NCBI GenBank assembly: GCA_025964615.1
Contig: JAOPYM010000451.1
Coordinates: 1-36,256, forward strand
Direction: 5' to 3'
Length of the DNA: 36,256 bases
From: Actinomycetes bacterium
Lineage (GTDB): Bacteria > Actinomycetota > Actinomycetes > Streptosporangiales > Streptosporangiaceae
Position 1 is the stretch's first letter. Each line of letters starts with the position of its first letter. Position numbers and translations under genes: made by a program. This document shows, piece by piece, positions 31,392-36,256 of the stretch. The notes under the pieces were generated by a model. It worked only from the letters and a program-made list of their open reading frames with translations, had not been told where the DNA came from and did no database searches.

Positions 31392-33140
31392 TCAGTCCTT
31401 GAGCTCGCAGATGGTGGCGCCGCTGGTGACGGTCTGCCCGACCTCCGCGGACAGGCCGGTGACGGTCCCGGCCTTGTGCGCGGTCAGTGGCTGCTCCATC
31501 TTCATCGCCTCCAGGACCACGATGGTGTCCCCGGCCGCCACCGCGTCGCCCTCGGAGGCGACGATCTTGACGATGGTGCCCTGCATGGGGCTCACGACCG
31601 CGTCGCCGCTCGCTGCCTTGCCTGCCTTCTTGGCACCGCCGCGCTTGGCCGGCGCCCGGCCGGCGGCGGCGGGTCCGGCGGACGCTCCCAGACCTGCCGG
31701 GAGTACGACCTCAAGGCGCTTCCCGCCGACCTCCACGGTGATCCGCTCCCGGGGGGCCTCCGGCTCGTCGGCGACGGTGAAGCCCTCGTACGGCGGGATC
31801 TGGTTGTCGTACTCGGTCTCGATCCACCGGGTGTGCACGGTGAACGGGTCGCTCACGAAGGCCGGGTCGGAGACGATCGCCTGGTGGAAGGGGAGCACCG
31901 TGGGCATGCCCTCGATCACGAACTCGGCGAGCGCCCGCCGGGACCGTTCGAGTGCCTGTTCGCGGGTCGCGCCGGTGACGATCAGCTTGGCGATCAGCGA
32001 GTCGAAGGCCTGCGGTACGGTCTGCCCCTTGCTGTAGCCGGAGTCGAGCCGTACGCCCGGACCGGACGGCGGCTGCCACTCGGTCAGCGTGCCGACGGCC
32101 GGCAGGAACCCGCGCCCCGCGTCCTCGGCGTTCAGCCGGAACTCGAAGGAGTGCCCGCGCTGCGCCGGGTCGTCGTACCCGAGAGCCTCGCCGCCGGCGA
32201 TCCGGAACATCTCGCGGACCAGGTCGACGCCGGCGACCTCCTCGGTCACCGGGTGCTCGACCTGCAGCCGGGTGTTGACCTCCAGGAAGGAGATCGTGCC
32301 GTCCTGGCCGACCAGGAACTCACAGGTCCCCGCCCCGACATAGCCCGCCTCCTTGAGGATGGCCTTGGAACTCGTGTACAGCAGGTCGAGTTGCTCCGCC
32401 GACAGGAAGGGCGCCGGGGCCTCCTCGACGAGCTTCTGGTGGCGCCGCTGGAGCGAGCAGTCCCGCGTTGAGACGACCACCACGTTGCCGTGCGAGTCGG
32501 CCAGGCACTGGGTCTCCACGTGCCGTGGCTTGTCCAGGTACCGCTCGACGAAGCACTCGCCGCGGCCGAATGCGCCGATCGCCTCGCGTACCGCCGAGTC
32601 GTACAGCTCGGGGATCTCCTCCAGCGTGCGGGCCACCTTCAGGCCACGCCCGCCACCGCCGAACGCCGCCTTGATCGCGACCGGCAGCCCGTGCTCGCGC
32701 GCGAACACGACGACCTCGTCGGAACCGGACACCGGATCCGCCGTACCTGCGACCAGTGGCGCCCCGACCCGCTGGGCGATGTGCCTGGCCTGCACCTTGT
32801 CGCCAAGGGCGGTGATCGCGGCGGGCGGCGGGCCGATCCAGGTCAGCCCGGCCTCGATGACGGCCTCCGCGAAGGAGGCGTTCTCGGCCAGGAACCCGTA
32901 CCCGGGGTGCACCGCGTCCGCCCCGGACTCCGCAGCGATCTTGAGCAGCTTGTCGATGTCGAGGTAGGACTCGGCGGCCGTCTGGCCGCCCAGGGCGTAC
33001 GCCTCGTCGGCGACCTTGACGTGCAGCGCGTCCAGGTCCGGCTCCGCGTAGACGGCAACGCTGACCAGCCCGGCGTCCTTGCAGGCGCGAGCGATACGAA
33101 CCGCGATCTCAGCGCGATTGGCGATCAAGACCTTGCGCAC
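31392..33140 (-). CDS. acyl-CoA carboxylase alpha subunit (biotin carboxylase + BCCP)
   Basis: 582-residue fusion of biotin carboxylase and biotin carboxyl carrier domain, like AccA3 of mycobacteria. It carboxylates biotin with ATP and bicarbonate and serves acyl-CoA (acetyl/propionyl) carboxylases for malonyl-CoA and related extender units. The N-terminal [20 protein letters not shown]-grasp loop [13 protein letters not shown], catalytic [14 protein letters not shown], and C-terminal EAMKMEQ with the biotinyl Lys near residue 547 are intact. An Ala/Lys-rich linker (about 480-505) joins the domains. GGGGAG (33147-33152) abuts an ATG at 33146 but is 6 bases from the GTG at 33140, so GTG is favoured. 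No beta subunit is in the window. Confidence 0.94.
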   Translation of the reverse strand: MRKVLIANRAEIAVRIARACKDAGLVSVAVYAEPDLDALHVKVADEAYALGGQTAAESYLDIDKLLKIAAESGADAVHPGYGFLAENASFAEAVIEAGLTWIGPPPAAITALGDKVQARHIAQRVGAPLVAGTADPVSGSDEVVVFAREHGLPVAIKAAFGGGGRGLKVARTLEEIPELYDSAVREAIGAFGRGECFVERYLDKPRHVETQCLADSHGNVVVVSTRDCSLQRRHQKLVEEAPAPFLSAEQLDLLYTSSKAILKEAGYVGAGTCEFLVGQDGTISFLEVNTRLQVEHPVTEEVAGVDLVREMFRIAGGEALGYDDPAQRGHSFEFRLNAEDAGRGFLPAVGTLTEWQPPSGPGVRLDSGYSKGQTVPQAFDSLIAKLIVTGATREQALERSRRALAEFVIEGMPTVLPFHQAIVSDPAFVSDPFTVHTRWIETEYDNQIPPYEGFTVADEPEAPRERITVEVGGKRLEVVLPAGLGASAGPAAAGRAPAKRGGAKKAGKAASGDAVVSPMQGTIVKIVASEGDAVAAGDTIVVLEAMKMEQPLTAHKAGTVTGLSAEVGQTVTSGATICELKD

Positions 33141-33294
33141 GTACATCTCCCCATAGTCGACCTGGTCAGAGTGTAGAGAACCCGGTCGAAGGCACTTCGT
33201 AACCCCCTCCTTATTTCGACGTTCGCCCAGTTCGGGGGATCCGGCAGACCGCCCGCAACGTCACATTCGCGATCTCTCAGACAGGAGCTCTCCC

Positions 33295-34287
33295 ATGCCG
33301 GCTCTCCGCAAGCTGCCCCGGTACAAGCCGGGCCTGCGCGGCACCATCGCCATCGCGGTCATCGCAGTGATCGCCGCCTTCGTCGGCCTGCCCGCCCTGT
33401 TCGCGGGCTTCCAGCGGACCAACGGCGGCGAGGTCGCGGTGGTCCGCAATGGGGGCCCGTTCAACAACAATCTGATCAGGCAGATCATCGATCCCGGGTC
33501 CGGGAACACCTGGATCGGGTTCGGCTCGACCGCGCACAAGTACCCGGCCCAGCAGCGGTTCTACACGATCACCTCGGACGCCGGGCGCGGTGACCGGGTC
33601 GGTGTCGACGTGGTGACGGTGCCCTCCGCGGACGGGGTGAACATGGGCATCGAGGGCACCCTGTACTTCAGCCTCAACCTGGACCACCAGACGCTCAAGC
33701 AGTTCGACGACAGGTTCGGTACCCGGAAGTTCCGCGGCGCCGACGGGAACTCCCGCTATGCCTGGGACGGGGACGACGGCTGGTCGGCCTTCCTCGACCA
33801 GATCATCAGGCCCGTCATCGACAACGACCTGCGTACCCAGGTGAACAACTTCCGCTGCGCCGAACTGGTCTCGTCCTGCGCGCTCGTACAGAACGCTTCG
33901 GCCGTTGCCGGCAAGAACCCGCAGGCGGTCAGCAACAACGGCAACATCGCCAAGGTGCAGACCGCGATCAACACCAGCCTCGAACAGGACCTGCAGCAGA
34001 CCCTGGGCGCCCAGTTCCTCACCGACCTGCACTTCACGCTGTCGCGGATCACCCTGCCCTCCTCGGTACAGGACGCCGTCGACCGGGCCCAGGCAGCGTT
34101 CGCCTCGGTCAGCGAGGCCCAGGCCAAGGTCGCGCAGGCCCGCGCCGACGCTGAGGCCAACCAGGCCCGCCAGGACGGCTACAACAAGTGCCCGACCTGC
34201 GCCCGCATCGACGAGCTGAAGGCGCTTCCATCGGGCATCACCGTTTACGCTCCAGGGAACGGCAATATCGCCCTTCCGACTAAGTAA
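33295..34287 (+). CDS. SPFH/band 7 domain membrane protein
   Basis: 330 residues. A basic N terminus and one membrane helix (about 17-40) precede an SPFH/band-7-like domain (about 44-250) beginning GEVAVVRNGGPF and including VPSADGVNMGIEGTLYFSLN, and then a helical Ala/Gln-rich coiled-coil region (about 255-300, AQAAFASVSEAQAKVAQARA). A CPTC pair lies near the C terminus (KCPTCARIDEL). Such proteins form membrane-associated oligomers (flotillin/prohibitin-like). AGGAG (33283-33287) is 7 bases before the ATG. It is divergent from the carboxylase and followed 8 bp later by a small membrane protein. Confidence 0.85.
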   Translation: MPALRKLPRYKPGLRGTIAIAVIAVIAAFVGLPALFAGFQRTNGGEVAVVRNGGPFNNNLIRQIIDPGSGNTWIGFGSTAHKYPAQQRFYTITSDAGRGDRVGVDVVTVPSADGVNMGIEGTLYFSLNLDHQTLKQFDDRFGTRKFRGADGNSRYAWDGDDGWSAFLDQIIRPVIDNDLRTQVNNFRCAELVSSCALVQNASAVAGKNPQAVSNNGNIAKVQTAINTSLEQDLQQTLGAQFLTDLHFTLSRITLPSSVQDAVDRAQAAFASVSEAQAKVAQARADAEANQARQDGYNKCPTCARIDELKALPSGITVYAPGNGNIALPTK

Positions 34288-34295
34288 GGCCCAGG

Positions 34296-34601
34296 ATGTT
34301 TCGTCTGCTCCTTGAGCTCGTGATCGTGGGCGGTGCCTGCTGGCTGGTGCTGCGCCGCCTGGCCTTGGCCCTGCCGCGCCGCGCGAGCCTGGAGGCCGGG
34401 GCTCGGTGGGAGACCCACACCGAGTCCCGGGACGGGGTGACGTCGGTTCTGGTACGGCGGGTGGCGACGAACGGCGTGGAACTGGGCCGTCAGGTGATCG
34501 GCGCCATCCCCGACACGGCGCCGGACTGGGACACCCGCTACCACGAGGCGATGGCCGAAGCCCGCTCCCGCCTGGCCGCCATCAAGGCCCAGGGCGCTTA
34601 A
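34296..34601 (+). CDS. small membrane protein next to the SPFH gene
   Basis: 101 residues, not recognised. One hydrophobic helix (about 2-20, LLLELVIVGGACWLVL) is followed by a basic stretch LPRRASLEAGARW and a soluble part rich in charged residues that ends RSRLAAIKAQGA. The gene starts 8 bp after the SPFH gene and is probably co-transcribed, so a partner role at the membrane is possible but not shown. Confidence 0.65.
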   Translation: MFRLLLELVIVGGACWLVLRRLALALPRRASLEAGARWETHTESRDGVTSVLVRRVATNGVELGRQVIGAIPDTAPDWDTRYHEAMAEARSRLAAIKAQGA

Positions 34602-34607
34602 CTTGCC

Positions 34608-34629
34608 GGCGCTCGCTCCGCTCGCGCGG
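34608..34629. repeat. 22-bp repeat GGCGCTCGCTCCGCTCGCGC-GG, copy 2
   Basis: Identical to 29561-29582. It starts 6 bp after a stop codon, again between convergent genes. A GACGACGCGGCCC block recurs downstream at about 34698-34710, with a longer interior than in copy 1. Confidence 0.8.
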
Positions 34630-34760
34630 TGCCTGGGCTGTGTTCATGGCCGCGCCTGCGGCACGGCGCCGGGCGGGCCTTGACGCGCCGCCTTCCCGAC
34701 GACGCGGCCCGAGCACCTGGGCTGCGTGATTCTCAAGGGCCTGGGTCTGTCGTGTCCTGG

Positions 34761-35816
34761 TCAGCGGGGGAGGGTGCCGTACGCCTCGATGGAGCCTGCG
34801 CGGGTGGCGGCCAGTACGGCTGTGGAGCCCGGGAGGGCGGCCAGGCCGACGATCGCATCGTCGCGACCGAGCGGGCGGGGGTACGCGACCATGCTCCAGC
34901 CGGTGCCCTCCCAGCCGGCGAGCTGCGGGAAGCCCGCTGTGTTGCCCGCGTTGGTCGAGGCGATCCACACGTGCCCGGCACCGTCCTGGGCCAGGGCGAC
35001 CGGCAGGGCGGCCTTCAGGGGGCTGGTCACCCGCGTCCAGGTGCTCCCGTTCCAGCGCAGGGCCACCGGTACCGAGGCCGAGTCGACCCCGGTCGCCCAC
35101 GCGTCGGTCTTGGACTGGGCAGTGACGGCTGTGAGTTTGAAACCATCTGCCTTTGCGGACTTCCAGACGGAGCCGTCCCAGTGCTGCAGCAGGCTGTTGC
35201 CGACCGCCCACACATCGTCATGTGACCCGGCCGCCAGGGCGTTCACGTCGCCCTTCGGCGAGCTCCAGGTCTTGGTCCACATGTGCCCGTCCCAGCGCTG
35301 GAGGGTGAAGTTGTCGGTGACCCAGACGTCTGCGGCGGACAGGGCGGAGACCGCGCAGCAGCCCGCGCCGGCCGACGTCTTGTCCAGCGTCCACGTCCTC
35401 CAGGTCTGTCCGTCCCAGTGTGCGACGTTGAACGCCGAGCTGTCCTTGCCCGTGTTACCCGTCAGCCAGACATCCTTGGCCGAGGGCGCCGAGACGCCGT
35501 TCCACCCCGTCTGCCCCTTCGGGACCGGCGTGACGCTCCATCGGGCGCCGTCCCAGTGCTCCAGGAACCCCACGCCCGAGTTCTTCCATGAACCGACCGC
35601 CCAGACGTTGCGCGGCCCGCCCGCGGTGATGCCGCTCAGATACGCCCGGCCCTTGCCCGCGTCCGGGATGACCCGCCAGGCCCCCGTGATCTTCGAAGGC
35701 TTCGGTGGTTTCGGTGCTGGGGACGGTAGCGACCGCTGGGCCACCCGTTCCGGGCTCGCCGAACACGCGCCGACGGCCAGTGCCGCCGCCATGATGACCA
35801 TTGCCGCGCGCTTCAT
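34761..35816 (-). CDS. beta-propeller lipoprotein
   Basis: 351 residues. The signal peptide MKRAAMVIMAAALAVGAC has a lipobox ending at Cys18, so the protein is probably anchored outside the membrane. After a Pro/Lys-rich linker come about six repeats, each with a D-V-W-A-V-G-type strand and an H-W-D-G-x-x-W strand (for example NVWAVGSWKNSG with LEHWDGARW, DVWLTGN with AHWDGQTW, DVWVTDN with QRWDGHMW, DVWAVGN with QHWDGSVW). This repeat suggests a six-bladed beta-propeller; no catalytic motif is seen. The frame is open to 35936, but the ATG at 35816 follows GGGAGAG by 5 bases and starts the signal peptide, so it is chosen. Confidence 0.78.
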   Translation of the reverse strand: MKRAAMVIMAAALAVGACSASPERVAQRSLPSPAPKPPKPSKITGAWRVIPDAGKGRAYLSGITAGGPRNVWAVGSWKNSGVGFLEHWDGARWSVTPVPKGQTGWNGVSAPSAKDVWLTGNTGKDSSAFNVAHWDGQTWRTWTLDKTSAGAGCCAVSALSAADVWVTDNFTLQRWDGHMWTKTWSSPKGDVNALAAGSHDDVWAVGNSLLQHWDGSVWKSAKADGFKLTAVTAQSKTDAWATGVDSASVPVALRWNGSTWTRVTSPLKAALPVALAQDGAGHVWIASTNAGNTAGFPQLAGWEGTGWSMVAYPRPLGRDDAIVGLAALPGSTAVLAATRAGSIEAYGTLPR

Positions 35817-36152
35817 CGCTACTCTCCCATGACGGGCCATCAGATTGCGGTGAGGTGAATTACCGACGACTGACGGGCAGCGTACCGATCTGAAACCCGT
35901 TCGGCCATCGGAGCCAACTGATTCCCCCGCTTTCACCGCAGAACCTCAAACCCCCGCCCAGTTCCTGCGTCCCTCCTGTGCCCTAGCTCCCCGTATGCCC
36001 CAGACCACCCCGGGCCGCCCCGTACGCCCCGAGCCGCGCGGGTTACCCGTGCCTCTGGGCCTCAAGGCCGCTCAGATCGAGCGGGGATCTCGACCGCGAC
36101 CACTTCGGTTGACTACCAACCGTGCTTCCACGGTAACCGGTAAGAAAGACCA

Positions 36153-36196
36153 GTCCGGGGCTCCGCCGCTCACCGACCCCCGGCGGAGCCCCGGAC
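36153..36196. terminator. strong 16-bp hairpin
   Basis: GTCCGGGGCTCCGCCG (36153-36168) and its exact complement (36181-36196) flank a 12-base loop. It lacks a T tract, but actinobacterial terminators often do. It lies 5 bp from element copy 5. The gene it would serve is outside the window. Confidence 0.5.
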
Positions 36197-36201
36197 CCTC
36201 C

Positions 36202-36256
36202 CCGTTGACTCGTGGCGTTTCCCGCACCGTTTCGCGTTTCGGTGCGGGAAACGCCA
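36202..36256 (+). repeat. palindromic element, copy 5, cut by the window end
   Basis: Left arm 36202-36228 (CCGTTGACTCGTGGCGTTTC then CCGCACC), a 12-base loop, and the first 16 bases of the right arm (GGTGCGGGAAACGCCA), all complementary. The remainder lies beyond the window. Confidence 0.88.

Larger units (their letters stand above)
35817..36256. other. gene-free right end of the window
   Basis: No convincing coding region in 440 bp. It holds the lipoprotein gene's ribosome site (35822-35828), a small dyad CGGTTG-N5-CAACCG (36106-36122), a strong GC hairpin (36153-36196) and palindromic element copy 5 running off the end. Confidence 0.6.

Noticed and set aside
4891-36256. CRISPR array made of the repeated palindromes
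   Set aside because: The copies are scattered over 31 kb, lie in and between genes, and have no regular spacers or cas genes.

Overview
The window is high-GC DNA with many GTG starts, overlapping ATGA/GTGA stop-start junctions and several leaderless-looking promoters, so it comes from an actinobacterium. Streptosporangiales or a relative is my guess, from gene style only. From memory, the gene set resembles the Mycobacterium tuberculosis stretch around Rv3285 (accA3), Rv3303c (lpdA), Rv3305c/Rv3306c (amiA1/amiB1), Rv3307 (deoD), Rv3308 (pmmB), Rv3313c-Rv3315c (add, deoA, cdd), Rv3330 (dacB1), Rv3335c (YihY family) and Rv3336c (trpS). Most of it is therefore conserved chromosome rather than a genomic island.

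Layout. 1-4864: a small coiled-coil protein, then an HSP90-like ATPase translationally coupled to a large TPR protein. 5063-8092: a secreted DUF11 protein, and a galE-galK pair on the minus strand. 8184-12133 (plus): a CNNM/CBS membrane protein preceded by a 12-codon upstream ORF, then trpS, a 2'-5' RNA ligase family protein and a YihY/BrkB membrane protein in a tight run. 12137-16252: a D,D-carboxypeptidase (minus), a GCS2-type carboxylate-amine ligase and an M20 amidohydrolase (plus). 16270-28117: a nucleoside uptake and salvage block. It holds a BMP-type ABC transporter (lipoprotein, double ATPase, two permeases; minus), divergent from cdd-deoA-add and a membrane protein (plus), then a phosphosugar mutase, purine nucleoside phosphorylase and a gamma-glutamylcyclotransferase-like protein (minus). 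28174-35816: an LpdA-type flavoprotein, a DUF5313-like membrane protein, a Gly-rich membrane protein, a biotin-carboxylase/BCCP subunit, an SPFH protein with a small membrane partner, and a beta-propeller lipoprotein.

The most striking structure is not a gene. A palindromic element of about 64-67 bp, with arms reading CGTTGACTCGTGGCGTTTCCCGCAC or close to it, occurs five times: 4891-4956, 23060-23123, 25666-25730, 25989-26055 and 36202 to the window end. Two copies lie inside the phosphosugar mutase gene without breaking its frame, each adding about 22 residues that read V-D-S-W-R-F-P-H at the start. A third supplies the stop codon of deoA. One copy has paired changes in its two arms that keep the hairpin perfect. 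This is reminiscent of the Rickettsia palindromic elements that enter protein genes, but the sequence is different and I do not recognise the family. The mutase also carries a 5 x 15-bp tandem repeat and an extra loop before its phosphate-binding motif, and the adjacent PNP and trpS have unusual insertions, so this genome seems to tolerate in-frame insertions.

Functionally, the 16-28 kb block forms one pathway: nucleosides are imported, deaminated (Cdd, Add) and phosphorolysed (DeoA, PNP), and the sugar phosphate could be handled by the mutase. A dyad over the cdd promoter, in the cdd/BMP divergent gap, is a candidate control site. No transposase, tRNA, rRNA or CRISPR array was seen.
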